Source: Ferriphaselus sp. R-1
GTDB taxonomy: Bacteria; Pseudomonadota; Gammaproteobacteria; Burkholderiales; Gallionellaceae
NCBI RefSeq assembly: GCF_000746095.1
Contig: NZ_JQKP01000001.1
Coordinates: forward strand, 248,001-312,000
Direction: 5' to 3'
DNA length: 64,000 bases
The notes below the pieces were generated by a model. That model ran no database searches and was not told where the DNA came from. It saw only the letters and a list, made by a program, of their open reading frames with translations. Made by a program: the position numbers and the translations under genes. Below are positions 32,141 through 40,713 of this stretch, in pieces (the stretch's first letter is position 1; each line of letters opens with the position of its first letter).

Positions 32141-33673
32141 ATGACCAATCAATTGATTATTTTTGATACCACCATGCGCGACGGCGAGCAAAGCCCCGGT
32201 GCATCGATGACCCGCGACGAGAAGGTGCGCATCGGTCGGCAACTGGAGCGCTTGCGCGTGGACGTGATCGAAGCGGGTTTCGCTGCCGCTTCCGACGGCG
32301 ATTTCGAGGCGGTGCGCGCGGTGGCGGAAGCCGTGCGCGAATCCACCGTGTGCTCGCTGGCGCGCGCCATCGAACGCGACATCCGTCGCGCCGGTGAGGC
32401 GATCAAGCCTGCTGCGCGTGGCCGCATCCATACCTTCATCGCCACTTCCCCCATCCACATGGAGAAGAAGTTGCGCATGACGCCGGAGCAGGTGATCGAG
32501 AACGCCGTGGCGGCGGTGAAGTTGGCGCGCCAGTACACCGACGATGTGGAGTTCTCCGCCGAGGATGCCATCCGCTCGGACGAGGATTTCCTCTGTCGCG
32601 TGTTCGATGCCGTGATCAAGGCGGGCGCGACCACCTTGAACGTGCCGGACACCGTCGGCTACAGCATCCCGGCCTTGTTGGGGCAGCGCATCAGCAACTT
32701 GATCGCCCGCGTGCCCAATTCGGACAAGGTGATCTGGTCCACCCACTGCCATAACGACCTCGGCATGGCCGTGGCCAACTCCTTGGCGGCGGTGATGGGC
32801 GGCGCACGTCAGGTCGAATGTACGATCAACGGCTTGGGCGAACGTGCGGGTAACGCGGCTTTGGAAGAGATCGTGATGGCGGTGCGCACCCGTCAGGACG
32901 TGTTCCAGTGCGATACGCGCATCGATGCGACGCAGATCGTGCCCGCGTCCAAGCTGGTGTCGCAGATTACCGGCTACCCGGTACAGCCGAACAAGGCCAT
33001 CGTCGGGGCGAACGCCTTTGCGCACGAATCCGGCATCCATCAGGACGGCGTGCTCAAGCACCGCGAGACCTACGAAATCATGCGGGCTGAAGATGTGGGC
33101 TGGAACGCCAACCGGTTGACTTTGGGCAAGCTGTCCGGGCGCAACGCGTTCAAGTCCAAATTGCAGGACTTGGGCATCGAGGTCGGCAGCGATGAGGCGC
33201 TCAACGCCGCGTTCACCCGCTTCAAGACCTTGGCCGACAAGAAGCGCGAGATCTTCGACGAGGACTTGTACGCGCTGATGTCCGGTGATGCGGTGGATGC
33301 GGTCGAGCGCTTCAAACTGGTGTACAGCAAGGTGCACTCCGAGACCGGCGAGCAGCCGTTGGCGACCCTGACCCTGACGGTGGACGGTAAGGAGCAGCGC
33401 GCCGAATCGTCCGGTTCCGGCCCGGTGGATGCCACGTTCAAGGCCATCGAGCAGGTGGCGGACAGCGGCACCGAGCTGTTGCTGTACTCGGTCAACGCCA
33501 TCACCACCGGCACCGATGCCCAGGGCGAAGTGACCGTGCGCCTGTCCAAGAATGGCCGGGTGGTGAACGGGCAGGGCGCGGATTGCGACATCGTAGTGGC
33601 CTCAGCTCAGGCTTACCTGAATGCGCTCAACAAGTTGCACAGCAAGCCGGAGACCTCGCATCCGCAGCTGTGA
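32141..33673 (+). CDS. leuA: 2-isopropylmalate synthase
   Basis: 510 residues from the ATG at 32141 ([23 protein letters not shown]; the [13 protein letters not shown] motif carries the metal-binding Asp and catalytic Arg). It condenses 2-ketoisovalerate with acetyl-CoA in the first step of leucine synthesis. The HxH metal motif is in [16 protein letters not shown]. The C-terminal LeuA dimer domain, which binds leucine for feedback inhibition, is complete ([14 protein letters not shown]). Preceded by a possible leader peptide and closed by a strong terminator. Confidence 0.97.
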   Translation: MTNQLIIFDTTMRDGEQSPGASMTRDEKVRIGRQLERLRVDVIEAGFAAASDGDFEAVRAVAEAVRESTVCSLARAIERDIRRAGEAIKPAARGRIHTFIATSPIHMEKKLRMTPEQVIENAVAAVKLARQYTDDVEFSAEDAIRSDEDFLCRVFDAVIKAGATTLNVPDTVGYSIPALLGQRISNLIARVPNSDKVIWSTHCHNDLGMAVANSLAAVMGGARQVECTINGLGERAGNAALEEIVMAVRTRQDVFQCDTRIDATQIVPASKLVSQITGYPVQPNKAIVGANAFAHESGIHQDGVLKHRETYEIMRAEDVGWNANRLTLGKLSGRNAFKSKLQDLGIEVGSDEALNAAFTRFKTLADKKREIFDEDLYALMSGDAVDAVERFKLVYSKVHSETGEQPLATLTLTVDGKEQRAESSGSGPVDATFKAIEQVADSGTELLLYSVNAITTGTDAQGEVTVRLSKNGRVVNGQGADCDIVVASAQAYLNALNKLHSKPETSHPQL

Positions 33674-33700
33674 ACTTTTTGGTCTGAGGGCTATCTGAAC

Positions 33701-33731
33701 GGGCGGCACGTTACGGCGTGCCGCCCTTTTT
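33701..33731 (+). terminator. Intrinsic terminator after leuA
   Basis: GGGCGGCACG (33701-33710) pairs with CGTGCCGCCC (33717-33726), followed by TTTTT. Strong GC stem and immediate U tract. Confidence 0.9.
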
Positions 33732-33747
33732 CAAACAGGAGATCGAA

Positions 33748-34794
33748 GTGAAAAGAATTCTGGTGTCGGGTGTGGCTGTTGCCGCGTTGCTGAGCGGCGC
33801 AAACGTGTGGGCGTGGGGGGATTGCACCCCGCGCGTCCGTTCGCAGTGTTTCGGTGCCGAGATGGTTGGCAAGAATCTGGCGGGTGCGGACTACACCGGA
33901 ACGGACCTGAACAAAGGCGACTTCTCCAAGGCCGACCTGTCGAAAGCCAAACTCGCCGGGGTGAACTTCTACAAGGCGAAGCTGGTCGGGACGAACCTGT
34001 CCGGTGCCGACCTGACCCGCGCCACACTGGATTACGCGAACCTGGCGGGAGCCAATCTGAGCGGTGCCAACCTGAGCGGCGCACGCGCCGAGGCGGTGGA
34101 TTTCTCCGACACTAACCTGACCGACGCGAATCTGGCGGGTGCCCGCGTGATTGGCGCGAAGTTCTTCCGCGCCACGCTGTGCCGTACCACCATGAGCGAC
34201 GGCATCCTCAACAACTCGGGCTGTCCGGTGGAGAAACCCAAGGTGATCGAGTTGCCTTCCGCATTGACGGTCAAGCCGCTGGGCAACGTCATCAATGGCT
34301 GCGAGATCAAGGCGCAGACGGTTTGCGCCAATGCCGCGCTGGCCGAGGCCAATCTGGCATCGGCAGAGTTGGGCGCAGCCCAGCTCTACATGGCCAACCT
34401 GGCTTCGGCCAACCTGTTCCGCGCCAACCTGGCCAAGGCCAACCTGACCGAAGCCAATCTGGCCAAGGCCAACCTAGATCGCGCCAACCTGTCGCAGACC
34501 AATCTGACCGATGCCAACCTAAGCCGCAGCGTGTTGCGCGGCGCGCGTCTGGAACGGGCCAATCTGACGGGCGCGGCGCTGTTGGGTACCGACCTGACCG
34601 AGGCCGACCTGACCGGGGCGAATCTGACCGGTGCCGCGACCAGCGGAGCGACGTTCTGCCATACCGTGATGCCCGATGGTTCGATCAACAACAGCAGTTG
34701 CATGCCGCCGCCCGAAGTGAAGGCGGTCGAGCCGCCCAAGGCCGAGGTTGCTCCGGCCAAGGTCAAGAGCAAGGCCAAAGCCAAGGTGAACTAG
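33748..34794 (+). CDS. Secreted pentapeptide-repeat protein with two cysteine-capped modules
   Basis: 348 residues from a GTG at 33748 with CAGGAG upstream. A signal peptide (VKRILVSGVAVAALLSGANVWA) predicts export. Two similar modules follow: each opens with a Cys-x-x-x-x-x-Cys-like pair (GDCTPRVRSQC; NGCEIKAQTVC), runs through A(D/N)LxX pentapeptides forming a right-handed beta helix, and closes with a cap (LCRTTMSDGILNNSGC; FCHTVMPDGSINNSSC). The tail is Pro/Lys-rich. The four cysteine pairs could form disulfides in the periplasm. Function unknown. An upstream ATG in the leuA terminator is rejected as start. Confidence 0.85.
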   Translation: MKRILVSGVAVAALLSGANVWAWGDCTPRVRSQCFGAEMVGKNLAGADYTGTDLNKGDFSKADLSKAKLAGVNFYKAKLVGTNLSGADLTRATLDYANLAGANLSGANLSGARAEAVDFSDTNLTDANLAGARVIGAKFFRATLCRTTMSDGILNNSGCPVEKPKVIELPSALTVKPLGNVINGCEIKAQTVCANAALAEANLASAELGAAQLYMANLASANLFRANLAKANLTEANLAKANLDRANLSQTNLTDANLSRSVLRGARLERANLTGAALLGTDLTEADLTGANLTGAATSGATFCHTVMPDGSINNSSCMPPPEVKAVEPPKAEVAPAKVKSKAKAKVN

Positions 34795-34819
34795 GCTGAA
34801 CTGAAGTGATGTACACGTG

Positions 34820-34845
34820 ACGGCGGGGCGACCCGCCGTTGCTTT
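34820..34845 (+). terminator. Terminator after the pentapeptide-repeat gene
   Basis: ACGGCGGG (34820-34827), loop GCGA, CCCGCCGT (34832-34839), then TGCTTTTT. Confidence 0.75.
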
Positions 34846-34930
34846 TTCCATTGGGCACGGCACCGCAGCCGGGATGCGCGGTCGCGCCTGCGGTAGAATG
34901 CTGCCCTGAATCCACCCGCCTTTTTTCGAC

Positions 34931-36538
34931 ATGCTGCGTCTCACCGAAATCAAACTTCCGCTCGACCATGACGAAGCCGCGCTGCCAGCGGCGATACGCG
35001 CCCGGCTGAAGATCGCAGCGGGCGAGTTGCTGGGATACACGGTGGCGCGGCGCGGCTATGACGCGCGCAAGAAGACCGACATCCATTTCATCTACACGCT
35101 GGATGTCGAGGCGAAGGACGAAGCCGCGCTGCTCAAGCGGCTGAAGGGCGTGCCGCATATCGCCCCCGCGCCGGAGACGCGCTACCAGTTCGTCGCCCAC
35201 GCCCCGCAAGGCTTGAGCGAGCGCCCCATCGTCATCGGCACCGGGCCGTGCGGTCTGCTGGCCGGGCTGTTGCTGGCGCAGATGGGTTTCCGCCCCATCA
35301 TCCTGGAGCGCGGCAAGGCGGTGCGCGAGCGCACCAAGGACACTTGGGGCTTGTGGCGGCAGAGCAAGCTGAACCCGGAATCCAACGTGCAGTTCGGCGA
35401 GGGCGGCGCGGGCACGTTCTCGGACGGCAAGCTGCACACCCAGATCAAAGACCCCAAGCAGCACGGGCGCAAGGTGCTGGACGAGTTCGTGAAATCCGGC
35501 GCGCCGGAAGAGATCCTCTACGTCAGCAAGCCGCACATCGGCACCTTCCGTCTGGTCAGTATGGTGGAGAAGATGCGCGCCGAGATCGAATCGCTGGGCG
35601 GCGAGTTCCGCTTCCAGAGCCAGGTCACCGACATCGTCATCGACGGCGGCCAGGTGCAGGGCGTGACGCTGGCCAGCGGCGAGACCTTGGCCTCGCGCCA
35701 CGTGGTGCTGGCCATCGGCCACAGCGCACGCGACACCTTCGAGATGGTCCACCAGCGCGGCGTGTACGTCGAAGCCAAGCCGTTCTCCATCGGCTTCCGC
35801 ATCGAGCACCCGCAGGCGCTGATCGACCAATGCCGCTTCGGCCCGTTCGCCGGCCATCCCGAACTGGGTGCGGCGGATTACAAACTGGTGCACCACGCCA
35901 GCAACGGTCGCTCGGTGTACAGCTTCTGCATGTGTCCCGGCGGACAGGTGGTGGCGGCCACTTCGGAGCCGGGCCGCGTGGTGACCAACGGCATGAGCCA
36001 GTATTCGCGCAGCGAGCGCAACGCCAACAGCGGCATCGTGGTCGGCATCTCGCCGGAAGATTATCCCGGCGGCCCGCTGGCGGGCATCGCCTTCCAGCGC
36101 CAGTGGGAGAGTCGCGCCTTCGAGCTGGGCGGCGGCAACTATTTCGCGCCGGGGCAGCGCGTCGGCGACTTCCTGGCCGGACGCGCTTCGACCAAGCTGG
36201 GCTCGGTGGTGCCGTCCTACCAGCCGGGCGTGACCCCCACCGACCTTGCCACCGCCTTGCCGGATTACTGCATCGCCGCCATCCGCGAGGCCTTGCCCGC
36301 CTTCGCCAAGAAACTGCGCGGCTTCGACATGGCCGATGCCGTGCTCACCGGCGTGGAGACGCGCACCTCGTCGCCCATCCGCATCAAGCGCGGCGACGAC
36401 TACCAGAGTCTGAACACGCGCGGCTTGTACCCGGCGGGCGAGGGCGCAGGCTACGCGGGCGGCATCATGTCCGCCGCCATCGACGGCATCGAAGTGGCCG
36501 AGGCGGTGGCGCTGGACATGCTGAAAGGCGCGGCATGA
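34931..36538 (+). CDS. FAD-dependent oxidoreductase (COG2509 type)
   Basis: 535 residues. About 95 N-terminal residues precede the dinucleotide-binding fold VIGTGPCGLLAGLLLAQMGF (near residue 100). Conserved later blocks include NVQFGEGGAGTFSDGKLHTQ, CMCPGGQVVAATSEPGRVVTNGMSQYSR and the C-terminal GLYPAGEGAGYAGGIMSAAIDG. The family is widespread and annotated as uncharacterised FAD-dependent dehydrogenase. The substrate is unknown. It overlaps the methyltransferase gene by 4 bases. Confidence 0.88.
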   Translation: MLRLTEIKLPLDHDEAALPAAIRARLKIAAGELLGYTVARRGYDARKKTDIHFIYTLDVEAKDEAALLKRLKGVPHIAPAPETRYQFVAHAPQGLSERPIVIGTGPCGLLAGLLLAQMGFRPIILERGKAVRERTKDTWGLWRQSKLNPESNVQFGEGGAGTFSDGKLHTQIKDPKQHGRKVLDEFVKSGAPEEILYVSKPHIGTFRLVSMVEKMRAEIESLGGEFRFQSQVTDIVIDGGQVQGVTLASGETLASRHVVLAIGHSARDTFEMVHQRGVYVEAKPFSIGFRIEHPQALIDQCRFGPFAGHPELGAADYKLVHHASNGRSVYSFCMCPGGQVVAATSEPGRVVTNGMSQYSRSERNANSGIVVGISPEDYPGGPLAGIAFQRQWESRAFELGGGNYFAPGQRVGDFLAGRASTKLGSVVPSYQPGVTPTDLATALPDYCIAAIREALPAFAKKLRGFDMADAVLTGVETRTSSPIRIKRGDDYQSLNTRGLYPAGEGAGYAGGIMSAAIDGIEVAEAVALDMLKGAA

Positions 36539-37197
36539 ATCCCGATTTCTGGCACGAGCGCTGGCAGCGCGGCGAGATCGGCTTCCATCAGGGCGAAGTC
36601 AATCCGTATCTGATCCGCCACTGGCCCGCTCTGGCCGTGACGGGTGGCACGGTGTTCGTGCCGCTGTGCGGCAAGAGTCTGGACATGGTCTGGCTGCGCG
36701 AGCAAGGGCACGAAGTGCTGGGCGTGGAACTGAGCCCGCTGGCGGTGCAGGGCTTCTTTGCCGAGCACGGGCACACCCCGCAACACTCGGCAGATGAGCG
36801 TTTCAAACGCTGCGAGGCGAACGGCATCCGCCTGCTGTGCGGCGATTTCTTCGACCTGACGGCGGCTGATCTGCAGCATGTGACGGCGGTGTACGACCGC
36901 GCCGCGCTGATCGCCCTGCCGCCCGAGTTACGCGCCCGCTACGTCCGCCACCTGGTCAGCCTCCTGCCTGCGGGCGCACAGATCTTGCTGGTCACGGTGG
37001 ACTATCCACAAGAAGAAATGACCGGCCCACCGTTCGCCGTCACCGTGGCAGAAGTCGAAGCCCTGTACCGCCCCTACGCCGACATCGAACGGCTGGCACG
37101 GCTGGACGTGTTGGCGCAAAACCCGCGTTTTCAGGCGCGCGGCATGAGCAGTTTGCATGAGAATATCTTTGCGCTGCGGGTCAAGCTAGGGGTGTGA
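36535..37197 (+). CDS. tpm: Thiopurine S-methyltransferase
   Basis: 220 residues (MNPDFWHERWQRGEIGFHQGEVNPYLIRHW). The SAM-binding region is VFVPLCGKSLDMVWLREQGHEVLGVELS. Bacterial TPMTs methylate thiols and also selenium or tellurium compounds. The physiological substrate here is unknown. The start overlaps the stop of the preceding oxidoreductase (ATGA), so the two are probably cotranscribed. Confidence 0.93.
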   Translation: MNPDFWHERWQRGEIGFHQGEVNPYLIRHWPALAVTGGTVFVPLCGKSLDMVWLREQGHEVLGVELSPLAVQGFFAEHGHTPQHSADERFKRCEANGIRLLCGDFFDLTAADLQHVTAVYDRAALIALPPELRARYVRHLVSLLPAGAQILLVTVDYPQEEMTGPPFAVTVAEVEALYRPYADIERLARLDVLAQNPRFQARGMSSLHENIFALRVKLGV

Positions 37198-37268
37198 ACT
37201 GCTGATTTATTGCCTGGGTTGGGGTGATGAGCGGTTAGGGTGGGATATGGAAGACTTCGCTCAGAATA

Positions 37269-37300
37269 CCGTGGTACGTCCCCTAATTACCCTAATTAAA
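37269..37300 (+). repeat. Short dispersed motif, copy 2
   Basis: ACCGTGGTACGTCCCCTAAT followed by a second CCTAATTA unit. The core matches 25979-25994, and GGTACGTCCCCTAA (37273-37286) recurs inverted at 38923-38936. It marks the left edge of a lower-GC patch. Confidence 0.65.
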
Positions 37301-37312
37301 GGTGGTGCCGTA

Positions 37313-37888
37313 ATGTCAAATCTACAAAAGCAGGGGACGGGATATTTTAGGATATTTATCTCTGTAGCAGCATGGTTAGGAAGTGTTTTACTTTTCTTAT
37401 TGAGTGCAGGGAGAATTAAAGAATTTTCTGTTTCTTTGTATAACGAGCACTCTTTTATCAAAGCCCTGCAGGCGATGTCCACTCGGCCTGTACCATTAGA
37501 TGAGTTTTCCTACTCTATTGGCATTGTGATGCTGACTGCTTGGTTGATATCTGCGGCAAAATACAAGGGAAGCTGGTTCAGGATCCAAGTAACTAGCATG
37601 AAGACGCTACCGTTTGGCTTCTTGTTACTCGCAGGGGCAAACATACTTGGCGAGATGTTGATGAATCGGAACGTATTTCTTCATTTGAAATCTACGGCCA
37701 TACTCGGAATCATGCTTGCCTATCTTTGCACCAGTATTGTTGCGTTAACCTATCTAATCCGGCATCACCTGAAGGATTTCAGAACCTCAACCGACCCAAG
37801 GTTAGAATGCACCGCCCCTGTGTGGGTTGGTATGGCTATTTATCTGACCGCCGTTCAGGTTATTGCGATAACAGTGCTGAGGACTTAA
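37313..37888 (+). CDS. Unknown multi-spanning membrane protein
   Basis: 191 residues from ATG 37313. I do not recognise the family. Five hydrophobic segments are visible: YFRIFISVAAWLGSVLLFLLSA, SIGIVMLTAWLISAA, LPFGFLLLAGANILGEML, AILGIMLAYLCTSIVALTYLI and VWVGMAIYLTAVQVIAITVL. Base composition is clearly more AT-rich than the neighbours, and the gene lies next to a truncated insertion sequence, both signs of acquisition. An upstream start at 37247 in the same frame would run through the dispersed motif and is less likely. Confidence 0.6.
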   Translation: MSNLQKQGTGYFRIFISVAAWLGSVLLFLLSAGRIKEFSVSLYNEHSFIKALQAMSTRPVPLDEFSYSIGIVMLTAWLISAAKYKGSWFRIQVTSMKTLPFGFLLLAGANILGEMLMNRNVFLHLKSTAILGIMLAYLCTSIVALTYLIRHHLKDFRTSTDPRLECTAPVWVGMAIYLTAVQVIAITVLRT

Positions 37889-37984
37889 TAATTCGCGTAT
37901 TTTCAGAATATTTTCAGGGTCAGACTGAGCTAACCCGGCTTTAACGGACACTTCAATAGGAGACAATAATGAAGGAGGTGTTCG

Positions 37985-38311
37985 ATGGAAAGCAAGGTAA
38001 AAGGCAAGGTAAATCCGGAGAGGCAACGGCAGCGGTTCAGCGCGGAATTCAAGCGCGAGGCTGTGCGGTTGCTGGAATTGGGGCAGAAGCCGGGAACGCA
38101 ACTGGCGCTAGAACTTGGAGTTGCCCGCAACCGGATCTACAAGTGGCAAGCGCAACTGAAGGCAAATGGGGGCGTATTTCGCACGCCCGGTCGCCCGAAG
38201 GTATCGGAAGAGAGCGAGCTGTCGAGACTCAAACGAGAACTGAAGCGTGTCACCGAGGAACTCGACATCCTAAAAAAAGCGGAGACGTACTTCGCCAAGC
38301 ACCGCAAGTGA
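37985..38311 (+). CDS. IS3-family transposase OrfA
   Basis: 108 residues. A helix-turn-helix of the HTH_Tnp_1 type (QRFSAEFKREAVRLLELGQKPGTQLALELGVARNRIYKWQAQL) is followed by a leucine-zipper-like helix (ELSRLKRELKRVTEELDILKKAETYF) for multimerisation. The AAAAAAAG run at 38272-38279 near its 3' end is a typical -1 frameshift site leading into the orfB frame. AGGAGGT-like ribosome binding site upstream. Confidence 0.9.
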   Translation: MESKVKGKVNPERQRQRFSAEFKREAVRLLELGQKPGTQLALELGVARNRIYKWQAQLKANGGVFRTPGRPKVSEESELSRLKRELKRVTEELDILKKAETYFAKHRK

Positions 38312-38918
38312 AGTACGCATACATCGAAATGCATGCGGGGATGGTGGGTGTCGAAAGGTTTTGTCGCATGCTAGGCGTCGCTCGTAGCGGTTACTATGAC
38401 TGGAAGACTCGCGAAGAATCGGAGCACAGCAAGCAAGATCGAGAGTTATTGGAGCAGATCAAAGAAGTGCATCGTGCCAGTCGAGAAGCCTATGGTGCCG
38501 TGAAGACTTGGCGTGCACTCAACATGCAAGGCATTGTCTGCGGCAAGCATCGGGTAGCCCGGCTTAGGCGGCAAGCTGGCCTTGAGGCACGACGCAAACG
38601 GCGCTTCCGAGTCATCGTGGAGAACCACCATACCGCACCGGCGGCTCCCAATCTCGTGCAACGCCAGTTCGACGTTGCCACCCCCAATCAGGTTTGGGTG
38701 GGGGATGGCACTTTTATCCGCACCCGTCAGGGCTTCCTGCATCTGGCTGTGTTGTTGGATTTGCACTCTCGCCGAGTGGTGGGATGGGGCATGGGCGACA
38801 GGCCGAACTTGCAGCCGGTCATATCGGCTCTGGACATGGCGCTCCTGCATCGGAGTCCTGAACGCGGATTGATTCACCACACCGATCAAGGAGCGCTCTA
38901 TGCAGCTCGCGCCTACCG
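38308..38918 (+). pseudogene. IS3-family transposase OrfB, truncated
   Basis: About 203 residues of an rve integrase core in the -1 frame relative to orfA. HTH_21-type start (VERFCRMLGVARSGYYDWKTR), first catalytic Asp in PNQVWVGDGTFI, second Asp in HHTDQGALYAARAYR. The sequence breaks off just after the second Asp, so the catalytic Glu and C-terminus are missing. The frame stays open into unrelated DNA to 39069. Confidence 0.88.
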
Positions 38919-38922
38919 TATT

Positions 38923-38936
38923 TTAGGGGACGTACC
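38923..38936 (-). repeat. Short dispersed motif, copy 3 (inverted, partial)
   Basis: TTAGGGGACGTACC, the exact reverse complement of 37273-37286. With copy 2 it brackets the membrane-protein gene and the IS3 remnant. Confidence 0.65.
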
Positions 38937-38960
38937 CCGCTTTCCTTCTGGTTCTCTCCC

Positions 38961-39266
38961 TCAGAACGCCAGCGCATCCCCGTCCGTGCTGGCGGTGACT
39001 TCAGTCAGTTTTCCGAACAGCTCGCTGCCGTCGCGCTGGCTGGACCAGCGGGTGCCGTCCCAAGCGTAGTGGAAGCCGCCTGTGCGGGCGGCGATCCAGA
39101 TCTCCTGGTTGGGGGTGTGGCGGTTGACGATGATCTTCTGGCCGTCGTCGAGTTCTAGTTCGAGCACGTTGCCGTTGAGGGTGGCATCGATGCCGGCTGC
39201 GTCGGCGGCTTGTTCGATGCGGGTAAAGACTGAGTCGGACAGTTGGTTGAATTCGCTTTCGGTCAT
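38961..39266 (-). CDS. cyaY: Iron-sulfur cluster assembly protein CyaY (frataxin)
   Basis: 101 residues from ATG 39266 (MTESEFNQLSDSVFTRIEQAADA). The frataxin beta-sheet core is seen in LELELDDGQKIIVNRHTPNQEIWIAARTGGFHYAWDGTRW. The acidic helix-1 edge that binds iron is present. CyaY modulates IscS activity and iron delivery. Divergent from lptM-lysA, with the truncated IS just downstream of its stop. Confidence 0.94.
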   Translation of the reverse strand: MTESEFNQLSDSVFTRIEQAADAAGIDATLNGNVLELELDDGQKIIVNRHTPNQEIWIAARTGGFHYAWDGTRWSSQRDGSELFGKLTEVTASTDGDALAF

Positions 39267-39284
39267 GTCGTTAGCCTTTATAAT
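39257..39284 (+). promoter_or_regulatory. Candidate promoter for lptM-lysA
   Basis: A perfect TATAAT at 39279-39284 lies 28 bases before the lptM ATG. The -35 (TTTCGG at 39257-39262, 16-base spacer) is poor. It lies in the short cyaY-lptM divergent region. Confidence 0.45.
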
Positions 39285-39312
39285 CGCGCTTCTTGAATTT
39301 TCTATCGGGTGG

Positions 39313-39432
39313 ATGATGCGTGCATTGACCGGCATTATGTTGCTGTTGACCTTGTTGCTGCAAGGCTGCGGTCACAAGGGGCCGCTGTATCTGCCCAAAC
39401 CCGCGCCCGCCCAATCCAGCCAGAATCCCTGA
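39313..39432 (+). CDS. lptM: LPS translocon maturation lipoprotein LptM (YifL)
   Basis: 39 residues. A lipoprotein signal peptide ends in the lipobox LLQGC and is followed by GHKGPLYLP, the LptM hallmark. LptM helps mature the LptD-LptE outer-membrane LPS translocon. Location between cyaY and lysA is the usual proteobacterial order. lysA starts 1 base after its stop. Confidence 0.9.
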   Translation: MMRALTGIMLLLTLLLQGCGHKGPLYLPKPAPAQSSQNP

Positions 39433-39433
39433 T

Positions 39434-40681
39434 ATGACTCCGTATTTCAGTTACCAGCAAGACCAGCTTTGCGTCGATGACTTGCCCTTGGTGGACATCG
39501 CCCAGCGCTACGGCACGCCGTGCTACGTCTATTCCCACGCGGCCTTGACGGCGGCCTACCGCGAGTTCGCCGAGGCGTTCAAGTCGCGCGAACACTTGAT
39601 TTGCTACGCGGTGAAGGCGAACCCCAGCCTGGCCATCCTCAACCTGTTCGCTCGCTTGGGCGCGGGCTTCGACATCGTGTCCGGTGGCGAATTGCAGCGT
39701 GTGCTGGCGGCAGGCGGCGCGGCCAACAAGGTGGTGTTCTCCGGCGTGGGCAAGTCCGCCGCCGAGATGAAGCTGGCGCTAGAAGCCGAGATCCTGTGCT
39801 TCAACGTGGAATCGGCGGCCGAGCTGGAGCGGCTGAACGAGGTCGCAGGGAGCCTGGGCCGCGTTGCGCCGATCAGCCTGCGCGTCAATCCCAACGTGGA
39901 TGCCAAGACGCATCCCTACATTTCCACCGGCCTGAAGAAGAACAAGTTCGGCGTGGCCTACGACGAGGCGCGCGCGCTCTACCGTCGTGCCGCCGCGCTG
40001 CCTAACATCCGTGTCACCGGCATGGATTGCCACATCGGCTCGCAACTCACCGAGGTCAGCCCCTTCGTGGCGGCGGCGGAAAAGGTGCTGGCGCTGGCCG
40101 ACCAGTTGGCCGAAGACGGCATCGTGCTGGAACACCTCGATCTCGGCGGCGGCCTGGGCATTTGCTACAACGACGAAACGCCGCCCTCCATCGCCGAATA
40201 CGCGCAGGCCTTGCTGGCTGCGCTGGCGGGGCGCAGCGAGAGGCTGATCTTCGAGCCGGGCCGCCGCTTGGTCGGCAATGCGGGCGTGCTGCTGACGACC
40301 ATCGAATACCTCAAACAGGGTGAAGAGAAGAGCTTCGCCCTGGTCGACGCGGCGATGAACGACCTGATGCGCCCGGCGCTGTACGATGCTTATCACGCCA
40401 TTCAGCCGGTGGTCAGTCGTAGCGATGTGGCCACGGCGATCTATGAAGTCGTCGGCCCGGTCTGCGAGACCGGCGATTTCATCGGGCACGACCGCGAGTT
40501 GGCGGTGGCGGCGGGCGACGTGTTGGCGGTGATGTCGGCGGGCGCTTACGGCATGAGCATGAGTTCCAACTACAACACCCGCCCGCGCGCCGCCGAGGTG
40601 CTGGTGCGCGAGGGTGAGGCGCACCTCATCCGCGAACGCGAGACGGTGCGTTCCCTGTATGCGAACGAGCGCGTGGTTTAA
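39434..40681 (+). CDS. lysA: Diaminopimelate decarboxylase
   Basis: 415 residues, fold-type III PLP enzyme. Lys61 in YAVKANPSLAIL is the PLP lysine. Other markers are CHIGSQ, EPGRRLVGNAG and the catalytic Cys region GPVCETGDF. It converts meso-diaminopimelate to lysine in the last biosynthetic step. Cotranscribed with lptM. Confidence 0.97.
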   Translation: MTPYFSYQQDQLCVDDLPLVDIAQRYGTPCYVYSHAALTAAYREFAEAFKSREHLICYAVKANPSLAILNLFARLGAGFDIVSGGELQRVLAAGGAANKVVFSGVGKSAAEMKLALEAEILCFNVESAAELERLNEVAGSLGRVAPISLRVNPNVDAKTHPYISTGLKKNKFGVAYDEARALYRRAAALPNIRVTGMDCHIGSQLTEVSPFVAAAEKVLALADQLAEDGIVLEHLDLGGGLGICYNDETPPSIAEYAQALLAALAGRSERLIFEPGRRLVGNAGVLLTTIEYLKQGEEKSFALVDAAMNDLMRPALYDAYHAIQPVVSRSDVATAIYEVVGPVCETGDFIGHDRELAVAAGDVLAVMSAGAYGMSMSSNYNTRPRAAEVLVREGEAHLIRERETVRSLYANERVV

Positions 40682-40713
40682 CGGTTTTTCCTGTATCGAT
40701 CCTGGGTTTGAGC

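Larger units (their letters stand above)
37926..38918 (+). mobile_element. IS3-family insertion sequence, 3'-truncated
   Basis: Contains orfA and most of orfB in the two-frame IS3 arrangement with an A7 slippery run at 38272-38278. The left end is probably near TGAGCTAACCCGG at 37926. The right end is lost: orfB similarity stops about 38918, where an inverted copy of the dispersed motif begins. Without the third catalytic residue and the right end the element should be immobile. Confidence 0.85.

Noticed and set aside
35248..36534. Long upstream extension of the thiopurine methyltransferase frame
   Set aside because: It overlaps the FAD oxidoreductase in another frame; the methyltransferase family start is at 36535.
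38919..39069. Continuation of the OrfB frame to a stop at 39069
   Set aside because: Sequence after 38918 is antisense to cyaY and unrelated to transposases; the frame is open by chance.
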